Positions 27,581-35,598 of a stretch of DNA of 64,000 nucleotides are shown here, piece after piece. This DNA is from Corynebacterium ammoniagenes DSM 20306 (GTDB lineage: Bacteria > Actinomycetota > Actinomycetes > Mycobacteriales > Mycobacteriaceae): positions 558,001 through 622,000 of the forward strand of contig NZ_CP009244.1 of the NCBI RefSeq assembly GCF_001941425.1. The letters run 5' to 3'. Position 1 is the stretch's first letter. Each line of letters begins with the position of its first letter. Below the pieces are notes generated by a model. The model searched no databases, had not been told where the DNA came from, and saw only the letters and a program-made list of their open reading frames with translations. Both the position numbers and the translations under genes were made by a program.

Positions 27581-27631
27581 TTGTTAGTCTATCTACATTA
27601 AATAGCGTTGATAGTTAAGAATTTCTAACAA
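27581..27631. promoter_or_regulatory. Nested inverted repeats between exporter and LysR genes
   Basis: Outer arms TTGTTAG (27581-27587) and CTAACAA (27625-27631) enclose inner arms CTATC (27589-27593) and GATAG (27610-27614) in an AT-rich gap of 87 nt. This is the expected place for a LysR-type operator controlling both divergent genes. Confidence 0.5.
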
Positions 27632-27643
27632 TAGCGAGAAGGC

Positions 27644-28573
27644 ATGCTGGATTTGCATCGGTTGCGCATTGTGCGCGAGCTGCGCCGCTTGGGCACGGTC
27701 ACCGCCGTAGCGGAGTTGTTAAATTACACGCACTCGGCGATTTCGCAGCAGCTTGCGCAGTGTGAAAAAGACGTGGGCGTGACATTATATGAACGCTCGG
27801 GCCGCCGGATTGTGCTCAATGAGCAAGGCGAGCTGTTGGCCGATTATGCCGATGAGCTTTTAGCGCTTGCCGATGCCGCCCAGTCCGCCGTTCTCGATTC
27901 CACCTCGCAAGTGCGCGGGCGCATTCGCGTGGCGAGTTTCCAAACGGTGCTGGCCTCCATTTTGCCGGAAGCGTTGGATAATTTAAGCCGGGACTATCCC
28001 GATTTAAAGGTCGAAATCACGCAGCTCGAGATCGAAAACGCCATTCCGGCGCTGGCCAATGGCACGGTGGACTTGGTCTTAGGCGAAGATTATCCGGGCG
28101 TGGTGCCATTGACGGATAACACAGTGCATCGGGAGCATTTATTAGATGATGAGCTGGTGCTCATTACCCCGGCGGATTCGACGTTGACATTCGGGGACAT
28201 CGTCAAGCGTGGCAGCGGCCCGGAGGCGGTGGCGTTTGCCTTGGACTCCGTGGAATTTTCTTTAGGCAAGTTCTTCCACGCTTTTTGCCGCCAGCATGGC
28301 TTTGAAGCCAATGTACTTTTTGAAACCCCGGATCCTTTTTTGCAAACCTATCTCACGCGCACCGGTCATGCGTGCTCGGTGACCTCGGCATTTTTCGCGC
28401 CGCTGCAGCCCGGGGTGCGCTTTGTGCATCTGCCAGAGCGCCCGCACCGCACCTTGTACACCGCGGTGCGCGCCGGGCGTGAGCAGCATCCGGCGCTGCG
28501 CGCGTTTCGCCACGCGCTCACCCAGTCAGTACGCAGCACCGCCGCAGAAGCCGAGGCTCATCTTGGCAACTAG
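27644..28573 (+). CDS. LysR-family transcriptional regulator
   Basis: A 309-residue LTTR. The N-terminal winged helix-turn-helix reads L-R-I-V-R-E-L then A-V-A-E-L-L-N-Y-T-H-S-A-I-S-Q-Q-L-A; an effector-binding periplasmic-protein-like domain follows from residue 90 (R-I-R-V-A-S-F). It sits divergent to the EamA exporter, so the probable target is that exporter and itself, responding to the exported metabolite. AGAAGG precedes the ATG. Its last 11 nt overlap the proposed start of a PAP2 phosphatase gene. Effector unknown. Confidence 0.88.
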   Translation: MLDLHRLRIVRELRRLGTVTAVAELLNYTHSAISQQLAQCEKDVGVTLYERSGRRIVLNEQGELLADYADELLALADAAQSAVLDSTSQVRGRIRVASFQTVLASILPEALDNLSRDYPDLKVEITQLEIENAIPALANGTVDLVLGEDYPGVVPLTDNTVHREHLLDDELVLITPADSTLTFGDIVKRGSGPEAVAFALDSVEFSLGKFFHAFCRQHGFEANVLFETPDPFLQTYLTRTGHACSVTSAFFAPLQPGVRFVHLPERPHRTLYTAVRAGREQHPALRAFRHALTQSVRSTAAEAEAHLGN

Positions 28574-29060
28574 CGCGGCGCAGTGGGCTGCGGTCATCAG
28601 CACGGCGCTGAGCCCGCGGTATCTGGCCATCGTGGTTATCCTCGTTGCCGTTTATGCGCTATTTCGCAAGACCTCGCTGCGCATCGCAAGCTATGTGCCC
28701 GCAGCGTTTGTACTCGCGCAGGCTACAACCACGGTGTTAAAACACACCATCAACCGCGAGCGCCCACCCGTCGCCGCGCAGCTGGTAGAAACGCATGACC
28801 CGTCGTTTCCCTCTGGGCATTCTTCCGCGGCGTTTGCCATTGCCGCCGCGCTTGTCATCTTGTTGTGGACGAAGCAGTGGCAGCCCCGGCATCCAGGGAT
28901 GGTGGGGGTCGGGGTGGTGGTAGTGGCATCGATAAGCGCTGCATTACGGCTTTATCTCAAAGTGCATTGGCTAAGCGATGTCCTTGCTGGATCCGCAATC
29001 GGGATAGCGGCGGCGATAATCGTGTGGATGGTTTACCGCGCAAGGCCGCGGGTGCGTTAA
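28563..29060 (+). CDS. PAP2-family membrane phosphatase
   Basis: A 165-residue integral membrane phosphatase from the TTG at 28563, which has GAGG at a good distance. The three PAP2 motifs are present: [15 protein letters not shown] and [11 protein letters not shown]. The His residues of motifs two and three form the covalent phospho-His and relay. About five transmembrane helices. Likely substrates are lipid phosphates such as undecaprenyl-PP or phosphatidic acid; no gene context narrows this. It overlaps the LysR gene by 11 nt and is 10 nt from guaA. Confidence 0.8.
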   Translation: MATSAAQWAAVISTALSPRYLAIVVILVAVYALFRKTSLRIASYVPAAFVLAQATTTVLKHTINRERPPVAAQLVETHDPSFPSGHSSAAFAIAAALVILLWTKQWQPRHPGMVGVGVVVVASISAALRLYLKVHWLSDVLAGSAIGIAAAIIVWMVYRARPRVR

Positions 29061-29063
29061 ACT
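29058..29063 (+). promoter_or_regulatory. -10 element for leaderless guaA
   Basis: TAAACT followed by seven bases and the GTG start at 29071. The hexamer spans the PAP2 stop codon. No Shine-Dalgarno sequence precedes the GTG. Confidence 0.4.
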
Positions 29064-29070
29064 AACGGGC

Positions 29071-30645
29071 GTGACTCAACCTGCAACAACTCCGCGCCCA
29101 GTCCTCGTGGTGGATTTTGGCGCCCAGTACGCACAGCTGATTGCTCGTCGCGTACGTGAGGCGTCGATTTACTCCGAGGTAGTTCCACATTCTGCCAGCG
29201 TTGAAGAGATCAAGGCCAAAAACCCGGCGGCTTTGATTCTCTCCGGTGGCCCATCGTCGGTTTATGCCGACGGTGCGCCGCAGCTGAAGCCCGAGCTGCT
29301 GGAGCTGGGTGTTCCGGTCTTTGGTATTTGCTACGGCTTCCAGGCGATGAACCACGCTTTGGGCGGCCGCGTTGCGCAAACCGGCGACCGTGAATACGGC
29401 CGTACCGAAATTACCCACACCGGTGGTGTGTTGCATGAGGGCTTGGAAGAAAACCACAAGGTGTGGATGTCGCACGGTGACGCCGTGGCGGAGGCGCCTG
29501 CGGGCTTTACCGTGACTGCTTCCTCGGCCGGTGCCCCAGTTGCGGCGATGGAATGCGTGGACAAGCAGATGGCGGGCGTGCAGTATCACCCCGAGGTTAT
29601 GCACTCTCCGCATGGCCAGGAAGTGCTCACGCGCTTTCTCACCGAGGTGGCAGGTTTGGAGCAAAGTTGGACATCGGCCAATATTGCCCAGCAGCTTATC
29701 GATGACGTCCGCGAGCAAATCGGCCCTGAAGGCCGCGCTATTTGTGGTCTGTCCGGCGGCGTGGACTCTGCGGTTGCTGCTGCGTTGGTGCAGCGCGCCA
29801 TTGGTGACCGTTTGACCTGTGTTTTCGTCGACCATGGTCTGCTGCGTGCGGGTGAGCGCGAGCAGGTCGAAAAAGACTTTGTGGCCTCGACCGGTGCGAA
29901 GCTAATTACGGCGCATGAAGCGGATGCTTTCTTGGCCAAGCTGTCCGGCGTGATTGACCCGGAGGCTAAGCGCAAGGCGATTGGTGCGGAGTTCATCCGC
30001 TCTTTTGAGCGCGCTGTAGCGCAAGCTTTGGAAGAATCCCCTGAAGGTTCCACCGTTGATTTCTTGGTCCAGGGCACCTTGTACCCCGACGTGGTGGAAT
30101 CCGGTGGCGGCGACGGCACCGCGAATATTAAATCCCACCACAATGTCGGCGGATTGCCTGATGATGTGGAATTTGAATTGGTCGAGCCACTGCGCTTGCT
30201 GTTTAAGGACGAAGTCCGCGCTGTCGGCCGCGAGCTGGGATTGCCAGAAGAAATTGTTGCTCGTCAGCCTTTCCCGGGCCCTGGTTTGGGTATTCGCATT
30301 ATCGGTGAGGTCACCCAGGAACGCCTGGATACCTTGCGCGAAGCAGATTTGATTGCGCGCACGGAGCTCACCGCTGCTGGTTTAGACAACGAGATTTGGC
30401 AGTGCCCTGTTGTGCTGCTTGCCGATGTCCGCTCCGTCGGCGTCCAAGGCGACGGCCGCACCTACGGCCACCCAATCGTGCTGCGTCCGGTTTCTTCCGA
30501 AGACGCCATGACCGCCGACTGGACCCGCATTCCTTATGAGGTGCTGGAGAAAATTTCCACGCGTATTACCAACGAGGTCAACGATGTTAACCGAGTGGTT
30601 TTGGACGTGACGTCCAAGCCACCAGGAACCATCGAGTGGGAGTAG
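29071..30645 (+). CDS. guaA: GMP synthase (glutamine-hydrolysing)
   Basis: Converts XMP to GMP with ATP and glutamine. The 524-residue product has an N-terminal class I amidotransferase domain with nucleophile Cys87 in G-I-C-Y-G-F and His/Glu in Y-H-P-E-V. The ATP-pyrophosphatase P-loop [11 protein letters not shown] is near residue 230, and the GMPS dimerisation domain ends K-P-P-G-T-I-E-W-E. Full length. It completes the guaB-guaB3-guaA group, but is separated from the others by the exporter, regulator and phosphatase. Confidence 0.97.
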   Translation: MTQPATTPRPVLVVDFGAQYAQLIARRVREASIYSEVVPHSASVEEIKAKNPAALILSGGPSSVYADGAPQLKPELLELGVPVFGICYGFQAMNHALGGRVAQTGDREYGRTEITHTGGVLHEGLEENHKVWMSHGDAVAEAPAGFTVTASSAGAPVAAMECVDKQMAGVQYHPEVMHSPHGQEVLTRFLTEVAGLEQSWTSANIAQQLIDDVREQIGPEGRAICGLSGGVDSAVAAALVQRAIGDRLTCVFVDHGLLRAGEREQVEKDFVASTGAKLITAHEADAFLAKLSGVIDPEAKRKAIGAEFIRSFERAVAQALEESPEGSTVDFLVQGTLYPDVVESGGGDGTANIKSHHNVGGLPDDVEFELVEPLRLLFKDEVRAVGRELGLPEEIVARQPFPGPGLGIRIIGEVTQERLDTLREADLIARTELTAAGLDNEIWQCPVVLLADVRSVGVQGDGRTYGHPIVLRPVSSEDAMTADWTRIPYEVLEKISTRITNEVNDVNRVVLDVTSKPPGTIEWE

Positions 30646-30698
30646 AACTCTAGAAGCTTCGCTTCTTTACGTGTTCTATTGCGCGAAAACGGCACAAC

Positions 30699-30735
30699 GA
30701 AGCTCCAGCTCAGTTTTTAAACTGGCTGGGGCTTC
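30699..30735. terminator. Bidirectional hairpin between guaA and HNH gene
   Basis: GAAGC, CCAGC and CAGTTT on the left pair with AAACTG, GCTGG and GCTTC on the right, with a G-T pair and a one-base bulge, giving about 17 pairs around a tiny loop. A smaller AGAAGC/GCTTCT hairpin with TTTAC follows the guaA stop at about 30652-30669. Confidence 0.6.
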
Positions 30736-30750
30736 TTGCGTAGGTGCAGC

Positions 30751-31842
30751 TTATTTGATGAGGTGCATTGCTCCCATGCTGCTGAGTTGGTGTGTGTTGC
30801 CCAGTAGTTTTCCGCCTGGGGTGATGAGGCGGACTTGGCCGCGGTGTCGTTGTATTCGTCCGCGTCTTCGTTTTGTCGGATCATCGTCGTTGACGCCATT
30901 GTGATAACGGCACAACATCGTCAGATTCGACGGTGAGGTGTGGCCGCCATTTTTGTGGGCGTCGATGTGGTGTACCTGGCACCTATCAGCAGGCACGTTG
31001 CAATCAGGCCACGGGCAGACCAGGTTTTCCGCGGTCGCCATAATCCGCTGTTTCAACGATGCAAACCGCGCCTCGTAGAGATTGACGGGGCCAGCAGTCG
31101 GGTGAAATAGTCCAGCGTAGAGGTTCTCACCCAGTGCTCCGGCAAGCGCGGCGTTGATAAGTTCTGCCCCGGTCATGGTGGTGCCATCAGAAAGTCCCAC
31201 GATGACGTCGTCTCCAGAACCGCATGATACTTTCGCGAAATCATCCAGCCCAATAGCAATCACGGTGCGGTATTCGGGGCGTAGTACTCCGCCGCTGCCG
31301 TCGACTCGTTTCCAGAACGCTTCCAGCAGTGCCGTGGAGCGGGGTTGGTCAGAGGTGTCGGTGGCATCGAGGGTCTTTTCAAAATCCGTAATGCGCCGTT
31401 GGGTGTCGGTCACGCTGATGGTGCGCATGCCGCCTACCGCGCGGCCGATGCGCACCCCGGGTTCTTTTGGTGTCTCGCCGACTTCTTCTTTGACGCGTTG
31501 TGCGCCATAGGCATCGGCTTCTTCGAAGCTGCCTTGATGCGCGATGAGTTCGGCGCGCAGTTTCCACGCAGCACCACGCTTCTTCAGCTTCTTGGCGTGC
31601 TTGTTTACCATTAACAAATGCTCCACGCTTAATTCGCGCTGCTCGGCCAGGGCGACCGACTCGCGTTGCAGGCGTGGGGAGTCGGCGGGGCCGAAGAGGA
31701 CATCGGCAAGCGCGGCGTACTGCTTGGCCGTCGAAAGCGCGATGCCGGAGCTGGCCACATCGTACGGCGAGCGCTCGGCGATGGCTCGCAGCAGCCCGAT
31801 GCCGTGGCTGTTGAGGAGCACGAATGCTTGGAATATGTCCAT
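30751..31842 (-). CDS. HNH endonuclease domain protein (DUF222/13E12-like)
   Basis: A 363-residue protein with an N-terminal helical DUF222-like region and a C-terminal HNH nuclease module: C-P-W-P-D-C, then C-Q-V-H-H-I-D-A-H-K-N-G-G-H-T, then N-L-T-M-L-C-R-Y-H-N, with two CxxC-type zinc ligand pairs. Proteins of this class occur in many copies in Corynebacterium and in the 13E12 repeats of M. tuberculosis. They are often treated as mobile or selfish, but no terminal repeats were seen here. Upstream lie two perfect inverted DnaA-type boxes. The biological role is unknown. Confidence 0.85.
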   Translation of the reverse strand: MDIFQAFVLLNSHGIGLLRAIAERSPYDVASSGIALSTAKQYAALADVLFGPADSPRLQRESVALAEQRELSVEHLLMVNKHAKKLKKRGAAWKLRAELIAHQGSFEEADAYGAQRVKEEVGETPKEPGVRIGRAVGGMRTISVTDTQRRITDFEKTLDATDTSDQPRSTALLEAFWKRVDGSGGVLRPEYRTVIAIGLDDFAKVSCGSGDDVIVGLSDGTTMTGAELINAALAGALGENLYAGLFHPTAGPVNLYEARFASLKQRIMATAENLVCPWPDCNVPADRCQVHHIDAHKNGGHTSPSNLTMLCRYHNGVNDDDPTKRRRGRIQRHRGQVRLITPGGKLLGNTHQLSSMGAMHLIK

Positions 31843-31884
31843 GCCTTCGACGTTAAACGGCTAGGCACGACGGGCGCGAGGGAA

Positions 31885-31896
31885 GCATCGACAAGC
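31885..31896 (-). repeat. Dispersed 12-mer GCTTGTCGATGC, copy adjoining a DnaA-type box
   Basis: On the minus strand this is the same 12-mer as at 1978-1989. It directly abuts the DnaA-type box that begins at 31897, in a non-coding gap. Confidence 0.5.
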
Positions 31897-31945
31897 TGTG
31901 GATAACCGTGCTGACACGTCACCGAATGCGGCAAGTTATCCACAG
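31896..31945. promoter_or_regulatory. Two perfect inverted DnaA-type boxes
   Basis: CTGTGGATAAC (31896-31906) and GTTATCCACAG (31935-31945) are exact 11-bp inverted arms, each containing the consensus DnaA box TTATCCACA, with centres about 39 bp apart. They lie in the 137-nt gap between esrI and the HNH gene, 54-103 nt upstream of the HNH start codon. Whether DnaA binds here is inference. Confidence 0.6.
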
Positions 31946-31979
31946 ATCTGCCACCGAGAAAGAATGTTGAGCCTTGGGG

Positions 31980-33356
31980 TTAGTGGTCGGCGCCTGCGAG
32001 AGCTTTGTCCGCTTCTTGCTGCATGAAGCCGTAATCGATGGTGGTGGCGCCTATTCCGCTGTCGAGGTTAATGGTCAGCTTTGCGTCCTTATCGGTGATA
32101 TCCACGCAGTTGCTTTGACCAATGCCGGAGTCACAGTGGAGGTTGACTGGGACATCGGTGGGCAAATCGAGATTGATTGTCCCGATACCGCCATCGATGG
32201 TGACAACGCGGTCTGTTTCAAGATTGTCTAGGCCCTGCGTGTTCGACAGGTCCAAGCTGAAGGTGCCAATGCCCCTGTCGTAGTAGTCGGGGATGTCTGC
32301 AGCATTCGCTGGAGCATTAGATACCGTGCCCCATTCGGAAGTCTCCCAGCTGGTGTTGCCTGCTACGGCTCCGAAGGCCAGCATGATGCCACCGATAATC
32401 AGCCCCCACACGGCGATAACTGAGACGATGATGCCCAGAACGCGGCCCCAGCGACGCTTTTTCTTTTCCTTTTTCGGCGGGGTGTCAGCGACAGGTTCTG
32501 GATCTGGCAGGTGCCAGGTATCGGGTGCCGCCGCCAATGGATCCCAGGAGGGTGGGGTGGTGCGGCCTTGGGGGAAGGGGTAGCCATCGACAGGCTCGAA
32601 CATCGACAAGTCGATGTGCTCGTCCTCTGTGACTGGTTGCGGTGTGGCAAGCAAACCTGCGGGCGCGTTCGGACGGCGTTTGTGCAGTAGATACCACCCG
32701 CCGATGCCCACGATAATTGGCAAGAGCATGGTCAATGCGTTGGGGGAGAAGAGCATCGGGAGGAAAAACCCTACGATGAAAATGACAAAGAGCGTGATGC
32801 CTAAGCTTTTTTCTGAGGTGGACTTGCCTTCCGAATTTTTAGGCAGGTCCTTGTTCTCTCCGAAGGCGTCCTCAATGGGTGAGGTGGTTTTGGAATAGCG
32901 CGGCATGATCATCCAGGCCAAAAGGTACAGGGCGATGGAACCGCCCCAGCAAAAGGCGGTGACCACAAAGATGGTGCGAACCAAAATGGGATCAATTTGG
33001 TAGCGAACGGCGATGCCTTCGGCCACGCCGGCGATTTTGCCGCCACCACCTTGGTCGGAAGGCAAGCGTACTGGGCGGGATGCCCACATTTCTTTGAATT
33101 GCTGCTTGACATCGTCGAAGCTGGTCTTGGAACCATCGTGGTGCGACGATCCTTCGTGCTGTGGGCCGGCAGGTTTGGAAGTTTCTGAACGCATCTCCTT
33201 GAAAGCAGATGAGATGCTTTCTTTGGCTTCGGTAAAAGCGTTGGTGACTGAGTTGGAGTTATCAGAAAGACTGGATGGTTTCTTGTACGGATTGGATTGA
33301 GATGATGCTCCGTTGTTGGCATCTGGGCCGTATGGGGAAGGCTCGTGGGAAGTCAT
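31980..33356 (-). CDS. esrI: PspC-domain membrane protein, EsrI-like inhibitor
   Basis: A 458-residue membrane protein. Residues 1-90 are hydrophilic. A PspC domain at about 95-155 (K-I-A-G-V-A-E-G-I-A, then I-D-P-I-L-V-R-T-I-F and Y-L-L-A-W-M-I-M-P) is followed by two more hydrophobic segments near 185-225, a long linker, a transmembrane helix near 310-330 and a beta-rich C-terminal domain with repeated G-I-G-T/S motifs. It is divergent from a PspC-containing kinase and its regulator. This is the arrangement of the EsrI-EsrS-EsrR three-component envelope-stress system of C. glutamicum, in which EsrI restrains the kinase until the envelope is damaged. Confidence 0.85.
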   Translation of the reverse strand: MTSHEPSPYGPDANNGASSQSNPYKKPSSLSDNSNSVTNAFTEAKESISSAFKEMRSETSKPAGPQHEGSSHHDGSKTSFDDVKQQFKEMWASRPVRLPSDQGGGGKIAGVAEGIAVRYQIDPILVRTIFVVTAFCWGGSIALYLLAWMIMPRYSKTTSPIEDAFGENKDLPKNSEGKSTSEKSLGITLFVIFIVGFFLPMLFSPNALTMLLPIIVGIGGWYLLHKRRPNAPAGLLATPQPVTEDEHIDLSMFEPVDGYPFPQGRTTPPSWDPLAAAPDTWHLPDPEPVADTPPKKEKKKRRWGRVLGIIVSVIAVWGLIIGGIMLAFGAVAGNTSWETSEWGTVSNAPANAADIPDYYDRGIGTFSLDLSNTQGLDNLETDRVVTIDGGIGTINLDLPTDVPVNLHCDSGIGQSNCVDITDKDAKLTINLDSGIGATTIDYGFMQQEADKALAGADH

Positions 33357-33389
33357 GACTTAATTATCGAAGCTCAAGCGGTAAATAAC

Positions 33390-33435
33390 TATCGGGGACT
33401 GCCCTGATCTTTTAGTTTCAGGGTTGTCCCCGATA
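33390..33435. promoter_or_regulatory. Large dyad between esrI and esrSR, candidate EsrR operator
   Basis: TATCGGGGAC-TG-CCCTGA (33390-33407), 10-nt spacer, TCAGGG-TT-GTCCCCGATA (33418-33435): 16 of 18 positions are symmetric. A further CCCTCAGGG lies at 33436-33444. The dyad is about equidistant (some 34 nt) from both start codons, which suits control of both divergent promoters. Confidence 0.6.
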
Positions 33436-33468
33436 CCCTCAGGGCTACCTGCGTGCCACAATAAGGCC

Positions 33469-34659
33469 ATGACCACTCCCGCGCCCTATACAACCGCTGA
33501 GCGGCCTGAACCATATCCACGCATGAAACGTGCCTCGGAAGGCAGCGTGGTAGCAGGCGTTGCTTCTGGTGTCTCCGCACACCTGAATGTGGACGTGTTA
33601 CTCGTCCGCGTGGTGTTTGCCGCCGCTTCGGTGGCCTCCGGAGTGGGGTTATTTGTTTATGCCAGCTTATGGATGCTGGTTAAGACGGGCGATGTTACCC
33701 CGGTTACCGGGAATTTCAGCGAGCGCTTTGCCGCCAAGCTTCCGCGCGGTACTAATGGCTTGATTATTGCTTTCGCCATTGTCGCGCCGATTTTGGTTGC
33801 GACCATGGGCGTCGGCTTATCCATTTTTGCGCTGCTGCCGTTGATTATTGTGGCCGTTGGTGCCTTTCTTGCGTGGCGCGCATATGACCGTGGTTTAAGT
33901 GGTACAACCGGAATTATCAGCGCAGTCTCCGGTGCCGTGCTGGTGTTTGCTGGCATCTTGTTTATGGCGCTGAGCTGGCAAGGCAATGACTCCTTTGGCG
34001 CAGCCCTCGTGGCGGTGCTGCTGACCTTGGTGGGAATTGGCGCGCTCGTAGTGCCCTTGGGCGTTCGCATGTGGAACCAGCTAACTGAGCAGCAAGCGGC
34101 TAAAGCGGTCTCTGATGAACGCGCGGAGATTGCCTCGCGCCTGCACGATTCGGTGTTGCAGACCCTCGCGCTGATACAAAAGCGTGCCGATGACCCCCAG
34201 GAAGTCGCACGCCTTGCCCGCGGCCAAGAACGTGAATTACGTGGCTGGCTGTTTGATTCTGAAGAAAAGACCGCGCAGACGGTCTTCGCAGCCCTTGAAA
34301 GTGCCTGCGGTGAGGTCGAAGATCTCTTTGGCATCACCATTCGTCCGGTCACGGTGGGTGAAGACATCGCTTTGACCGAAGATACGAAGTTGACGGTTAT
34401 GGCTGCGCGCGAGGCGATGGTCAACGCCGGTAAACATGCAGGTGTTGACTCCGTGGATGTGTACGCAGAACATCTGGCGGGCGAGCTGTCCATCTTTGTT
34501 CGCGACCGCGGCGACGGCTTTGACTCCGACGCCATTCCCGAAGACCGCCATGGAATTAGAGACTCCATCGTGGAGCGCATGAGCCGCATCGGCGGTAGCG
34601 CCAAGATTAAATCCGCGCCCGGCGACGGCACTGAAGTTACGGTGACTATTGAGGGGTAG
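33469..34659 (+). CDS. esrS: Envelope-stress sensor histidine kinase EsrS
   Basis: A 396-residue kinase. The N-terminus has a PspC domain (residues 15-72: G-V-A-S-G-V-S-A-H-L-N-V, then L-W-M-L-V-K-T), and more membrane segments follow at about 95-135 and 147-195. The dimerisation box E-I-A-S-R-L-H-D-S-V-L-Q-T-L has phospho-acceptor His226, typical of HisKA_3 NarL-type kinases. The ATPase domain carries N-A-G-K-H-A and D-R-G-D-G-F-D. The ATG at 33469 has AAGG just upstream; an ORF extension 15 codons earlier runs through the operator dyad and is rejected. It pairs with EsrR directly downstream. Confidence 0.88.
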   Translation: MTTPAPYTTAERPEPYPRMKRASEGSVVAGVASGVSAHLNVDVLLVRVVFAAASVASGVGLFVYASLWMLVKTGDVTPVTGNFSERFAAKLPRGTNGLIIAFAIVAPILVATMGVGLSIFALLPLIIVAVGAFLAWRAYDRGLSGTTGIISAVSGAVLVFAGILFMALSWQGNDSFGAALVAVLLTLVGIGALVVPLGVRMWNQLTEQQAAKAVSDERAEIASRLHDSVLQTLALIQKRADDPQEVARLARGQERELRGWLFDSEEKTAQTVFAALESACGEVEDLFGITIRPVTVGEDIALTEDTKLTVMAAREAMVNAGKHAGVDSVDVYAEHLAGELSIFVRDRGDGFDSDAIPEDRHGIRDSIVERMSRIGGSAKIKSAPGDGTEVTVTIEG

Positions 34660-34665
34660 AAAAAT

Positions 34666-34677
34666 GCATCGACAAGC
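34666..34677 (-). repeat. Dispersed 12-mer GCTTGTCGATGC between esrS and esrR
   Basis: Minus-strand copy of the 12-mer described at 1978-1989, seven nt after the esrS stop codon and outside any gene. Confidence 0.5.
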
Positions 34678-34715
34678 AAGGCGTTACCTGCGTGGCGCCG
34701 TGTAACCTTGTGAAC

Positions 34716-35402
34716 ATGGTGAACGTCTTTTTGGTTGATGACCATTCCGTATTTCGTGCTGGTGTGCGCGCCGAATTAGGCAATGCCGAAGACATTTCTA
34801 TCGTGGGGGATGCGGGCACCGTTGCGGAAGCAACCAGTGGAATTACAAAAACCAACCCAGACGTGGTGCTGTTGGATGTGCACATGCCGGATGGCGGGGG
34901 ACTGGCGGTGCTCAAACACATTACTAATGCGAACCCCGGCGATGATGGCCCGAAGTTCTTGGCGCTGTCTGTCTCCGATGCGGCGGAAGACGTTATTGCG
35001 CTGATTCGTGCTGGTGCGCGCGGATACGTCACGAAGAATATTGCGGGTGCGGAATTAGCGGAAGCCGTTGCCCGCGTGCATAGCGGCGATGCTTATTTCT
35101 CCCCGCGCTTGGCGGGATTTGTGCTGGATGCTTTTGCCTCCGGTGAACCTGCACCGGATCCAGCGGGTGGACCGGACTCTGAACCGGAACCGATTTCAGA
35201 CCCAGTGGTGGATGCGCTCACGCGTCGTGAATTGGAAGTGCTGCGGCTTTTGGCGCGTGGCTATACCTACCGTGAAATCGGCCAAGAGCTGTTTATTTCA
35301 ATCAAGACGGTGGAAACGCACGCATCGAACATCTTGCGTAAGACGCAGCAGTCGAACCGTTATCAGCTCACGCGCTGGGCGGCGGATAGGGACTTGGATT
35401 AG
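34716..35402 (+). CDS. esrR: Envelope-stress response regulator EsrR (NarL/FixJ type)
   Basis: A 228-residue regulator. The receiver domain has D8/D9 and phospho-acceptor Asp54 in V-V-L-L-D-V-H-M-P-D-G, and the conserved Lys in Y-V-T-K-N. A Pro/Glu linker (about 142-160) leads to a LuxR-type helix-turn-helix, L-T-R-R-E-L-E-V-L-R-L-L-A-R-G-Y-T-Y-R-E-I. ATG at 34716 is preferred by alignment with receiver N-termini; GTG at 34710 is possible. In C. glutamicum EsrR controls envelope-stress genes and ABC exporters. The gap to esrS is 56 nt and carries one copy of the dispersed 12-mer. Confidence 0.88.
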   Translation: MVNVFLVDDHSVFRAGVRAELGNAEDISIVGDAGTVAEATSGITKTNPDVVLLDVHMPDGGGLAVLKHITNANPGDDGPKFLALSVSDAAEDVIALIRAGARGYVTKNIAGAELAEAVARVHSGDAYFSPRLAGFVLDAFASGEPAPDPAGGPDSEPEPISDPVVDALTRRELEVLRLLARGYTYREIGQELFISIKTVETHASNILRKTQQSNRYQLTRWAADRDLD

Positions 35403-35518
35403 CCTTTTAATAATTGTTAGATTTGGCATATAAAAAGTCCTGTGATCTGCCGTTATGGCAAATATGCTGAAAGTGTATGACCCAGTTTTCTTGCTGTTTT
35501 AGGGCTTTCCCCATTCCA

Positions 35519-35533
35519 TCGAAAAGTGTTCGA
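35519..35533. promoter_or_regulatory. SOS-box-like palindrome upstream of imuA'
   Basis: TCGAA-AAGTG-TTCGA has perfect LexA-type half-sites, but its central spacer is one base short of the usual six (CAnnTG). It is possibly a weak or decayed LexA site. Confidence 0.35.
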
Positions 35534-35562
35534 TAAGCCTACCAGCGTTTTCGAACATACAG

Positions 35563-35592
35563 TTGCAATCTGTCCGGCACGGATTGCATACT
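35563..35592 (+). promoter_or_regulatory. Promoter of imuA'-imuB
   Basis: TTGCAA (35563-35568), 18-nt spacer, CATACT (35587-35592). Six bases then separate the -10 from the GTG start at 35599, implying a leaderless, SOS-controlled transcript. Confidence 0.45.
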
Positions 35593-35598
35593 GTAACC

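Noticed and set aside
30751..31842. HNH gene as an insertion sequence or intron-encoded nuclease
   Set aside because: No terminal inverted repeats, target duplication or intron boundary; the inverted DnaA-type boxes lie on one side only.
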